6,219 bases of DNA from an uncultured Johnsonella sp. (GCA_905373785.1 CAJPUK010000124.1:1-6219), one strand, 5' to 3'; counted from the first letter of the stretch, positions 1 through 5,343 are shown. Made by a program: numbers and translations. The notes: generated from the letters alone by a model not told the origin.

Positions 1-59
1 GTTGTTTCTGTGTCAAAAAATATAATTTGATTGTATTTTTCAAATATTTTCTCAAACAT
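1..59 (-). CDS. 5' end of a DnaQ-like exonuclease or exonuclease-domain DNA polymerase (partial)
   Basis: Only the first 19 codons and two bases of this leftward gene are inside the window; it runs off the left edge. The visible protein is MFEKIFEKYNQIIFFDTET. The hydrophobic strand followed by D-x-E is the Exo I motif of the DEDD/DnaQ 3'-5' exonuclease fold, in which the Asp and Glu bind the catalytic metals. The ATG at 59-57 follows a purine-rich ribosome binding site (GGAGAAGGAAAAGGAA, 75-60) and comes 15 bases after the methyltransferase stop, so it is probably the next gene of the same operon. Phage replication modules often place a DNA polymerase with such a domain here, but a stand-alone exonuclease fits equally well. 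The Exo II and III motifs and any polymerase domain lie outside the window. Confidence 0.6.
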   Translation of the reverse strand, partial: MFEKIFEKYNQIIFFDTET

Positions 60-74
60 TTCCTTTTCCTTCTC

Positions 75-233
75 CTACTTTTTTTCATCATTGGAGTTAA
101 GAGAGTATTCTGTATTACCATCTCTTAAATCACAGAACTTTGTCTCATAGTGGATTTCTTTACCCTTATCTATCACCGCTAATAGATGAAGCAATTGGGT
201 TCCATCCGGAACATTTATTTTTATTTGTTTCAT
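75..233 (-). other. Possible internal start: 52-aa C-terminal segment of the methyltransferase as a separate protein
   Basis: The methyltransferase core ends at motif X and helix EFVMKGIANELQRG (523-536). The following 52 residues start with Met538 (ATG 233-231), and the DNA just upstream reads AAAGGGGAAAT, a good ribosome binding site four to five bases before that ATG. This is what would be expected if a separate small gene had been joined in frame to the methyltransferase by loss of a stop codon, or if it is still translated from its own start. The segment (KINVPDGTQLLHLLAVIDKG and onward) is mixed alpha/beta in character and acidic at the end. I do not recognise its family. The fusion reading is an inference; the ribosome binding site and ATG are directly visible. 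Confidence 0.4.
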
Positions 234-1844
234 ATTTCCCCTTTGTAGTTCATTTGCAATTCCTTTCATCACAAATTCAGCACACGGCAAAGCTATTCCA
301 TTTCCCCACATTTTATATTTTGCTGAATCGCTTTCAGGATTGCTCAACCATTTTTTTATTTGATTTTCTGTTTTGTCTTTTCTTGCTATTCCAAGTGTTT
401 CTGCATGTCCTTTGAATACACTTTTCCAATAAATTATTTCATCCTCTGTTGGATTGATAATTGACAAGTTATCCGCCCAGCCATCCGGAAAGCCTTGCAA
501 CCTGCCGCACTCCATCGGTGTTAGCCTGCGAACAATGTATTCACTTATAATCGCCTGCTGATTGTCTCCCGGATTAGCTCTAATTGTTCCAGACTTACTG
601 TCTTCATAGTAATGTCCACCTACTCTGGAAACTGTTCCAGGCTCAAAAGCTACAACTAAATCCGTAGCATCCTTAAAGTCTCTTTGCTTAATTGAAGAAG
701 CCTTGCCCGAATTCTTGTATTCTCCGAAACTTTGCATAGCATATGTTTCATGTGCAACTGCACCAGGTCCCTTTGCAACGATTGTCTGTGCAATATTTTC
801 TGCAATGCCTATGTTATACTTCGCATTTACACCTTGATTAAATGCCGCCCTGTCAATCGAATAAGCAATTGAATGTCTATCCGCTGTAGTTAGGGTATAG
901 GCAGGGTCATTTTCATCTCCTACCCCAAAGCCATTTGCTGTTTTTTGGCTCTTATACCTTGAAGCTTTATCCATTACAGGTATTACAACTCCTATAGTTG
1001 CTTGCCCTGTATTTGAATTTCCTTGTGTCAAACAAGGCGAAATCTTCATACTAATTGGATCTTGTGTTATATGAAATGCCTTTATACTATTGTTTAAGCA
1101 TTCGTCATTTACTCTATCTGATTTATAAGAGCCGTCTTCAGCACCTGTGGCAGTGTCTTTCCTTTCCTTTTCGCCCTCTTTAGTATCCCCTCGCAAGCTG
1201 TCTTGCTTAAATAGTATTTCCGGTGCGGATTCGCCTCCAAAATCTGCGACAAGGTAGATTCTTTTTCTTCGTTGGGGGACTCCCCAATATTGAGCATCAA
1301 GTGTTCTCCAAGCCACCGAGTACCCATCTCCCATGATGGCTCCTTGTCCACTCCACTTTTCTTTCGAAGGTCTAGGAATAGAAAGTTCTGCATCTGCGAT
1401 TCTGCAGATTTCTTCAAGGACACACCTGAAGTCTTCTCCCTTGTTACTTGAAAATGCTCCGGGGACATTTTCCCAGACCATAAATCGTGGTCGGATTTCT
1501 TTTCCTGTTCTTCCTGCTGCCTTGTCACTTTCTCTCATCTCCTTTACTATTCTTATCTGCTCCCTGAATAAATTACTTCGTGATCCATCCAGACCTGCTC
1601 TTTTTCCTGCTATGCTCATGTCCTGACACGGTGAACCGCCTGTTATAACTTCAACTTTTGGCATTCTTGCACCATCAAGTTTTTTAATATCACCAAGGTG
1701 CAACATATCAGGAAATCTTTTCTTTGTAACAAGAAGAGGAAATGGTTCTATTTCGCTTGCCCACACAGGCTTCATACCTGCAATTACCCCTGCAAGTTCA
1801 AACCCTCCGCTGCCACTAAATAAAGAACCCAACCTTACTTCCAT
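75..1844 (-). CDS. DNA (cytosine-5-)-methyltransferase, phage type, with extra C-terminal tail
   Basis: Transfers a methyl group from S-adenosylmethionine to carbon 5 of cytosine in duplex DNA. All main C5-methyltransferase motifs are visible: motif I FSGSGGFELAG (9-19), motif IV GGSPCQ with catalytic Cys73, motif VI ENV (125-127), motif VIII QRRKR (191-195), motif IX RRLTPMECGRLQGFPDGW (439-456) and motif X MWGNGIALPCAEFV (512-525). At 589 residues it is much longer than a minimal enzyme such as M.HhaI (327). The extra length is a target-recognition region of about 240 residues between motifs VIII and IX, plus a tail after residue 535. The ATG at 1844 overlaps the upstream zinc-ribbon gene by 10 bases and has only a weak AAAGG site, so translation is probably coupled. 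Nothing resembling a partner restriction enzyme is visible, so this is probably an orphan enzyme protecting phage DNA. Its target sequence cannot be read from the sequence. Confidence 0.95.
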   Translation of the reverse strand: MEVRLGSLFSGSGGFELAGVIAGMKPVWASEIEPFPLLVTKKRFPDMLHLGDIKKLDGARMPKVEVITGGSPCQDMSIAGKRAGLDGSRSNLFREQIRIVKEMRESDKAAGRTGKEIRPRFMVWENVPGAFSSNKGEDFRCVLEEICRIADAELSIPRPSKEKWSGQGAIMGDGYSVAWRTLDAQYWGVPQRRKRIYLVADFGGESAPEILFKQDSLRGDTKEGEKERKDTATGAEDGSYKSDRVNDECLNNSIKAFHITQDPISMKISPCLTQGNSNTGQATIGVVIPVMDKASRYKSQKTANGFGVGDENDPAYTLTTADRHSIAYSIDRAAFNQGVNAKYNIGIAENIAQTIVAKGPGAVAHETYAMQSFGEYKNSGKASSIKQRDFKDATDLVVAFEPGTVSRVGGHYYEDSKSGTIRANPGDNQQAIISEYIVRRLTPMECGRLQGFPDGWADNLSIINPTEDEIIYWKSVFKGHAETLGIARKDKTENQIKKWLSNPESDSAKYKMWGNGIALPCAEFVMKGIANELQRGNMKQIKINVPDGTQLLHLLAVIDKGKEIHYETKFCDLRDGNTEYSLNSNDEKK

Positions 1845-2209
1845 TTTTTATAACCTTTCTTTTTAGCCGTTCTTTTTTCAGTCTTACTCCAAATCCATAA
1901 CAACTTTTTTCCACAGTGGTGGCAGTATATACTCTCCATGTCTGCTATTTTTCCACACTCAGGGCATGTGTATAATCCTGCTGCCATCCTTACAGGTTTG
2001 CATGCCACTTCATATTTTCTGATAAGATAATTATTTTGTGATATTACTTGTTCATAGTCCGATATGATATCCATAGCTTGCGTAAGTTCTTCCTCTATTT
2101 TTTCATCCTGCTTGATTGTTTGTGGACTTTCTTCCACCATTCTTTTTGTATATTCACTTTTTACAATATCAAGAAGTGGAATGATGTCTTTTTCCTTTAG
2201 ATGTGTCAT
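1835..2209 (-). CDS. Small zinc-ribbon protein, unknown function
   Basis: A 124-aa protein with two parts. Residues 1-70 are charged and helical, probably with coiled-coil character (the stretch around KIEEELTQAMDIISDYEQVI). Residues 81-99 contain the paired knuckles CPEC and CHHC, a classic zinc ribbon with four candidate ligands. The C-terminus is very basic (KRTAKKKGYKKWK), which suggests nucleic-acid contact. The ATG at 2209 lies six bases after the stop of the 60-aa gene and has no strong ribosome binding site of its own, so translation is probably coupled. Its 3' end overlaps the methyltransferase start by 10 bases. Small zinc-ribbon proteins of this kind are frequent in phage replication modules, but I cannot name a role. 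A single-strand or duplex DNA-binding accessory protein is a guess. Confidence 0.75.
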   Translation of the reverse strand: MTHLKEKDIIPLLDIVKSEYTKRMVEESPQTIKQDEKIEEELTQAMDIISDYEQVISQNNYLIRKYEVACKPVRMAAGLYTCPECGKIADMESIYCHHCGKKLLWIWSKTEKRTAKKKGYKKWK

Positions 2210-2215
2210 TCCATG

Positions 2216-2398
2216 CTACTCACTTTCTGCTACCGACTCTACTGCTCTTTGACATTCTTTAATGATAGCTATGGCTTCATCAAGTGCCTTTATATCTTTA
2301 CTCCATATTTCCCCTGCAAACTCTATTTCTGTCATTGCTTCACAATGTATTCTTAATTCTTCAAGTTGATTTACTGTTTTCTCATAGTTTCTTACCAT
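2216..2398 (-). CDS. Small helical protein, unknown function (60 aa)
   Basis: The frame is open from an ATG at 2431, but I place the start at the ATG at 2398 because GGAGG (2412-2408) lies nine bases upstream, whereas the earlier ATGs at 2431 and 2407 sit before or directly on that site. The protein begins MVRNYEKTVNQLEEL, is largely helical, and is Glu/Ala/Ile rich (DIKALDEAIAIIKECQ). It has no membrane segment or recognisable motif. The first 17 bases overlap the 3' end of the helicase-like fragment, so its ribosome binding site is inside that gene's coding sequence. The zinc-ribbon gene starts six bases after its stop. The packed, overlapping layout supports a real gene in a coupled operon. 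The function is unknown. Confidence 0.65.
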   Translation of the reverse strand: MVRNYEKTVNQLEELRIHCEAMTEIEFAGEIWSKDIKALDEAIAIIKECQRAVESVAESE

Positions 2399-2759
2399 CT
2401 TTATCATCCTCCAATGGTTCAGCAAGTCCAAGTGTCATCAGAGCCATGTTGTATCCTCTTATTTGATGCATAAACGGCTTTACCTTAATAGGTGGTTCTA
2501 TTAGTGGACTAGGATCGGGATTGAATCTTTCTTTATCCACTGCTGCCATTATCCTGTTAAGTTTCACACGCTCTGCTTCAATGTCTTTTGGGAGTAGCAC
2601 AATCTCTGCCAGCTTATTAAGTAGCTCAATGTCAGCTGCTCCTGTCAGCATTTGGGACTGCCTGCTCCACTTCATCTTGCCCCAGCTCTTAATGATCTGA
2701 AACTGTACGCTGTCAGCTTCTTTTATCAGGATTTCTCCATTCTTTAATGCCATCTTCAA
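2382..2759 (-). CDS. Helicase N-terminal fragment (phage SNF2/DEAD-like), probably truncated
   Basis: A protein of 125 aa from a TTG start at 2759 (AGGAG ten bases upstream), or 123 aa from the ATG at 2753, which is 16 bases from that site; the TTG is slightly favoured on spacing. The C-terminal part, KPFMHQIRGYNMALMTLGLAEP (95-116), resembles the Q-motif-like lead-in of phage SNF2/DEAD helicases, where a conserved Phe/Tyr-x-x-Gln precedes the Walker A motif. In those proteins the ATPase core of several hundred residues follows. Here the frame stops after LEDDKDGKKL, and no GxGKT Walker A motif appears in any leftward frame downstream, so no ATPase is encoded. It is either a truncated gene or an N-terminal domain kept as a separate protein. 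The family call is from memory of the motif, not from a search. Confidence 0.6.
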   Translation of the reverse strand: MKMALKNGEILIKEADSVQFQIIKSWGKMKWSRQSQMLTGAADIELLNKLAEIVLLPKDIEAERVKLNRIMAAVDKERFNPDPSPLIEPPIKVKPFMHQIRGYNMALMTLGLAEPLEDDKDGKKL

Positions 2760-2845
2760 AATTCTTTATCTCCTAAAATCATATTTCAGCGTATTGGTAT
2801 AGCCAAGATAATAATATATGCTCCAATAATATACGCTACTCTTGT

Positions 2846-3052
2846 TTATATAAACCTTAAAATTAAGCGTACTAGCATACTCAGGACAATAGCATTTAGA
2901 CCAATACACATTATTCCTGTACATATAAATGCAAACCACTCAAACCACTTCATCTGATCTATCGGTCTACTTGTTGAATTAGACATTTTTATCGTCTTTC
3001 TTAACATCCATGTTTTATCTTTTTCATCTTCCTGTTTACTTAATGTTAGCAT
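2846..3052 (-). CDS. Small membrane protein, unknown function
   Basis: A 68-aa protein starting at the ATG at 3052, chosen because AGGGAGG lies five bases upstream. The first 35 residues are charged and soluble. Residues 37-66 (WFEWFAFICTGIMCIGLNAI followed by VLSMLVRLILRF) form a long hydrophobic stretch, enough for one transmembrane helix or a tight hairpin. There is no signal-peptide cleavage pattern. The gene is followed by an 86-base gap and then the helicase-like fragment. Small one-helix proteins are common in phage early regions, and nothing specific points to a holin. The same frame continues after the TAA stop with another 19 hydrophobic codons (2845-2789), noted separately. Confidence 0.6.
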   Translation of the reverse strand: MLTLSKQEDEKDKTWMLRKTIKMSNSTSRPIDQMKWFEWFAFICTGIMCIGLNAIVLSMLVRLILRFI

Positions 3053-3122
3053 CTCTACCTCCCTTAAATATTTTACATACTTATTTATTCACATTGAGTA
3101 CCTATTATTTTTTGTGCTCAAA

Positions 3123-3470
3123 CTACTCCCCATCATCCATGAAGTCTCTAAGCTTAAGGAAACCCATTTCAAGAAGTTCTACATGCAGTGGATTTTTATG
3201 ACTGAATCCTCCATCCCATACCTCCGGTGTATCTACCTCATTAATGTTAGACTCTGCTAACACCTCATCATGTTTATATAATGTCTTTGTATATCTAAGT
3301 CCGAAATCACCACAACTTGAACTGTCCAACACAAACCTATATGTCTCTCCTTCATACTCAAAGAATGTTTCTCTATATGGTTGATGATATCCTCCTCCAT
3401 CATTTGTCTTTTCACTGTTATAAAAACTATTCTGTTCTACTTCTCTTTTCTCTAGGATTCTTATACTCAC
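3123..3470 (-). CDS. Hypothetical phage-type protein (115 aa)
   Basis: The start is GTG at 3470, supported by AAGGAGG six bases upstream. The protein is acidic and soluble, with alternating strands in the middle (TFFEYEGETYRFVLDSSSCG), a single Cys, and an acidic C-terminus (DFMDDGE). There is no signal peptide, membrane segment or motif I can assign. It follows the putative structured RNA and precedes the small membrane protein by about 70 bases. I do not recognise the family. The good ribosome binding site, full-length open frame and co-orientation support a real gene. Confidence 0.7.
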   Translation of the reverse strand: MSIRILEKREVEQNSFYNSEKTNDGGGYHQPYRETFFEYEGETYRFVLDSSSCGDFGLRYTKTLYKHDEVLAESNINEVDTPEVWDGGFSHKNPLHVELLEMGFLKLRDFMDDGE

Positions 3471-3499
3471 TTTGCTCCTCCTTATACATTTACTTATAA

Positions 3500-3912
3500 C
3501 TTAGCCTCTACTATCATTCTGAAGCTGCTTGACTCCTGCCGACTTTTTATTATGCTCTCTAGGCTTCTTGGGTCTGGCATGGAACAGTTTCTCCAAAGTA
3601 TCTGAAGAGTAACTGTCCTTGTGTCATGCTCCCTGAGTTTTTCTTTGGGGTAGCTGTACTAGTTGCCTGCAGTGCGGTCTTTTTCATTCTCCGCCACCGA
3701 TGTTTGTTTGCCCCCACGCATCCGGGCTGTCGGTGTTCTCTCTCTGCGTGTTTTATGCCCCCGAACCGTTTTTATTTTACTTGGGTCTGCGTTCTCTACC
3801 CCAATTACGACAACCGTCCATACAGGCTTATGTCCTGCTGCCGAAGTGATTTATTGCATCGGCTCACTCCTACCATCGTTTTTATACTGGACGAAGCTTC
3901 CCAGTTCATTGC
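3500..3912 (-). ncRNA. Putative large structured non-coding RNA, unknown class
   Basis: About 410 bases lie between two leftward genes with no credible leftward frame. GC content is far above the surroundings: by hand count 55% for 3661-3720 and 50% for 3721-3780. Many complementary segments fit together in the leftward RNA. A 9-bp perfect long-range pairing joins 3796-3804 with 3645-3653. Hairpins include 3840-3844/3859-3863, 3809-3815/3825-3834, 3674-3677/3691-3694, and a long interrupted hairpin 3577-3589/3611-3629. Two perfect 6-bp helices, 3695-3700/3730-3735 and 3715-3720/3745-3750, interleave and would form a pseudoknot. The plus-strand open frames here are Cys/Pro/Phe-rich and overlap each other in two frames, so they look spurious. 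Size and phage context recall large phage RNAs such as GOLLD or ROOL, but I see no specific match. Ends are approximate and no clear promoter or terminator was found. Confidence 0.55.
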
Positions 3913-3916
3913 TTAT

Positions 3917-4351
3917 TCAGTTTTTATCAGTTTTTGGTATGATGCATACGCACCTTATTTGTTTCTTGGTATCTGGATCAGTGACGGTTAAGGTATAGTT
4001 GGTTTTTCCGTTATCAGTACCGCTTCTGAGCCAACCGCTCTCATACAGATGTTTTCTGGCATACCTTGCACTTACTCCTTTTTTATTGCAGTAAAGGTTA
4101 AACTCGGCAGTAGGTATCCTGTACTCATTTCCGATCAGATCTCTGTCTTTAATCAATTCTGCTACAAATACACTTGTATCTATTAATGCAGCCTGCCTAT
4201 TCAGAGCCACCCATTCTGACAGTTCTTCAAGTCCGTTAATGTCTACCTCTGCCTTGCTGAAAACATCAAGTATCATAGGTATTCTTTCATTAGGTGCTAC
4301 TGCCAGTATCTTTGCTATCTGAATTGCTATTTTAATATCCAGTGTTTCCAT
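3917..4351 (-). CDS. Unknown protein with possible winged-helix C-terminus (144 aa)
   Basis: The ATG at 4351 is preceded by GGAGG four bases upstream and lies 12 bases after the stop of the HTH gene, so the two are probably co-translated. The N-terminal half (1-70) is helical and hydrophobic/acidic. The C-terminal half (75-140) has a pattern of helix, helix (GVSARYARKHLYESGWL), then strands (NYTLTV, IRCVCII). This resembles the winged-helix module at the end of some phage and plasmid primase-helicases, where a basic recognition helix is followed by a beta hairpin. That resemblance is by eye only. A DNA-binding role in replication or regulation would fit its position next to an HTH protein. 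No catalytic motif is visible. Confidence 0.7.
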   Translation of the reverse strand: METLDIKIAIQIAKILAVAPNERIPMILDVFSKAEVDINGLEELSEWVALNRQAALIDTSVFVAELIKDRDLIGNEYRIPTAEFNLYCNKKGVSARYARKHLYESGWLRSGTDNGKTNYTLTVTDPDTKKQIRCVCIIPKTDKN

Positions 4352-4363
4352 ATAGCCTCCAAC

Positions 4364-4558
4364 TTAGATTGCCTGCTGTGCCTTGTCCGCACTGTATGGC
4401 TCTCCACCTCTTGCTATTTCTCTGTACATGGTCGTTGAGTGAACCCCCATTAAAAGCGCCATCTCGTCTATCGTCTTGCCTTCTTTGTACAGAGTTTCAA
4501 TCTTTTGTCTATCCTCGTATGTTAGACGCTTATAAGTCTTTCTCTGTCTTACCCTCAC
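4364..4558 (-). CDS. Stand-alone IS30-type helix-turn-helix protein
   Basis: A 64-aa protein from a GTG start at 4558, with AGGAGG seven bases upstream. An ATG 23 bases upstream (4581 region) runs into a stop after three codons, so the GTG is preferred. The sequence YKRLTYEDRQKIETLYKEG followed by IDEMALLMGVHSTTMYREIARGG matches the N-terminal helix-turn-helix of IS30-family transposases (HTH_38): LT-x-E/D-R, a first helix, then S/T-T-x-x-R-E-I in the recognition helix. Nothing of the DDE catalytic domain follows, and the protein ends cleanly at QQAI. Short stand-alone forms occur in phages and are presumably DNA-binding regulators. It is the first gene of the leftward module after the tandem terminators, yet almost no room for a separate promoter exists between them. 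Confidence 0.75.
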   Translation of the reverse strand: MRVRQRKTYKRLTYEDRQKIETLYKEGKTIDEMALLMGVHSTTMYREIARGGEPYSADKAQQAI

Positions 4559-4581
4559 CTTCTCACCTCCTCATTTTGGGT

Positions 4582-4621
4582 AAAAAAAATAATGCGTCAG
4601 AGTTAAACTCCAACGCATTAT
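4582..4621 (-). terminator. Intrinsic terminator, second of a tandem pair
   Basis: In the leftward transcript, 4621-4589 folds into a near-continuous hairpin: an ATAATGCGT/ACGCATTAT outer stem, two G-U wobble pairs, then GAGTT/AACTC around a one-base centre. A run of eight U follows (A-run 4582-4589 on the plus strand). On the other strand the wobble positions become C-A mismatches, and no matching T-run follows, so it is built for leftward transcripts. It would stop transcription from the Csm6-like gene before the HTH gene. Confidence 0.85.
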
Positions 4622-4635
4622 CGTTGTTTTTATAT

Positions 4636-4683
4636 AAAAAAAGATAAATGCGAGCCGAGTTACAACTCTTTTCGCATTTATCT
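4636..4683 (-). terminator. Intrinsic terminator, first of a tandem pair, after the Csm6-like gene
   Basis: A perfect 12-bp stem (4683-4672 with 4653-4642) encloses a second inverted repeat, GAGTT/AACTC (4657-4661/4664-4668). It is followed in the leftward direction by seven U (A-run 4636-4642). It begins only seven bases after the stop codon of the Csm6-like gene. The opposite strand lacks a T-run after the stem. Confidence 0.88.
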
Positions 4684-4690
4684 TATTACT

Positions 4691-5293
4691 TCACCAATCA
4701 TCTATATGTTTTTGTATTATATTCATTTGCCTAAGTCTTGATATAGAAGGACAGTATAATTTCCTACACCTATTTATATTTTCTCTTTCCACTTCTGCAT
4801 TAAACTCTAATAATGACTGTAAATCGGGCTTTTTTTCATGGGTATGAGTATTCATTTTTTTCTCAGGTGTATCTACTTGAATAAGCTCGCAATCATATTC
4901 TTGCAGATCCTGTAAGACGATTAATGCACTCTTCATAGCAGGAGTTCCGGATGAAACATTTATAAAAAACTTATCTTCATCTTTTTTCTCTTCCATAATT
5001 TTTTTAATAATCTTTTCAAAATCCCAATAGAACTGCTCATATTCCTGCACATTTACTTTGTCTTTATCTGCAATAATCTCACATTCGATTTTTTTATTTT
5101 TAACTTCAGCAAGTTTTTCCACAAACAGCACATATCTATTATCAACAATATGCTTATCCCAGATTTCTCTACTCATATACATATAGACCTTATCAATATC
5201 ATAATGCCTACATATATGTAACATCGAACCATCATAAAAATTGTATTCTGAAACAGGATCAGTACCACCAATTGGCGAAAATAATATATTCAT
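4691..5293 (-). CDS. CARF-domain half of a Csm6-like type III CRISPR ancillary protein (lacks HEPN domain)
   Basis: Full Csm6 is a homodimeric ribonuclease of roughly 400 residues. An N-terminal CARF domain binds cyclic oligoadenylate made by Cas10, and a C-terminal HEPN domain cuts RNA. This protein is 200 aa. It shows the Csm6 CARF hallmarks: MNILFSPIGGTDP (1-13) at the ligand-side loop after strand 1, DGSMLHICRHYD (21-32), INVSSGTPAMKSAL (111-124) with Ser114/Ser115/Thr117 at the ligand site, and VDTPEKKMNTHTHEK (140-154). The tail (NRCRKLYCPSISRLRQMNII) matches the linker towards HEPN, then stops at HIDDW. The HEPN domain and its R-x(4-6)-H site are missing. The ATG at 5293 has AGGAGG about five bases upstream. 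It carries its own promoter and two terminators, and no other cas genes are in the window. It may be a cyclic-nucleotide sponge or ring nuclease, or a truncated remnant. Confidence 0.85.
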   Translation of the reverse strand: MNILFSPIGGTDPVSEYNFYDGSMLHICRHYDIDKVYMYMSREIWDKHIVDNRYVLFVEKLAEVKNKKIECEIIADKDKVNVQEYEQFYWDFEKIIKKIMEEKKDEDKFFINVSSGTPAMKSALIVLQDLQEYDCELIQVDTPEKKMNTHTHEKKPDLQSLLEFNAEVERENINRCRKLYCPSISRLRQMNIIQKHIDDW

Positions 5294-5343
5294 CTTACCC
5301 TCCTAATACTAAATTCTTACAGCAATATTATATTCCTTACTTA

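Noticed and set aside
140..415. Rightward frame of 91 codons antisense to the methyltransferase C-terminus
   Set aside because: It is Phe/Leu-rich in the way expected for the antisense of an AT-rich gene, has no ribosome binding site, and the opposite strand encodes a methyltransferase with clear motifs.
3500..3912. tmRNA, RNase P RNA or group I/II intron
   Set aside because: I found no tRNA-like acceptor end with GGTTCGA-type T arm, no RNase P signature blocks and no recognisable group II domain V or group I core. The flanking genes are intact with their own starts and stops, so nothing is split.
3626..3998. Two overlapping rightward open frames (121 and 111 codons) within the RNA candidate
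   Set aside because: Both are rich in Cys, Pro and Phe, start without a convincing ribosome binding site, overlap each other in different frames and run over the end of a well-supported leftward gene. They are best explained by the unusual composition of the RNA region.
4364..4558. Insertion sequence of the IS30 family
   Set aside because: Only the helix-turn-helix is present; there is no DDE domain and no terminal inverted repeats or target duplication around it. It looks like a stand-alone small protein.
4589..4683. Two-copy CRISPR array
   Set aside because: The two palindromic units differ in their connecting bases and in length, have no constant spacer, and are followed by U-runs in one direction. 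They fit tandem terminators.
4691..4770. Residual HEPN active site in the Csm6-like C-terminus
   Set aside because: The only Arg/His pair near the end, Arg188 and His196, has seven residues between (R-x7-H), outside the usual R-x(4-6)-H, and belongs to the linker region. No HEPN sequence follows in other frames before the terminators.
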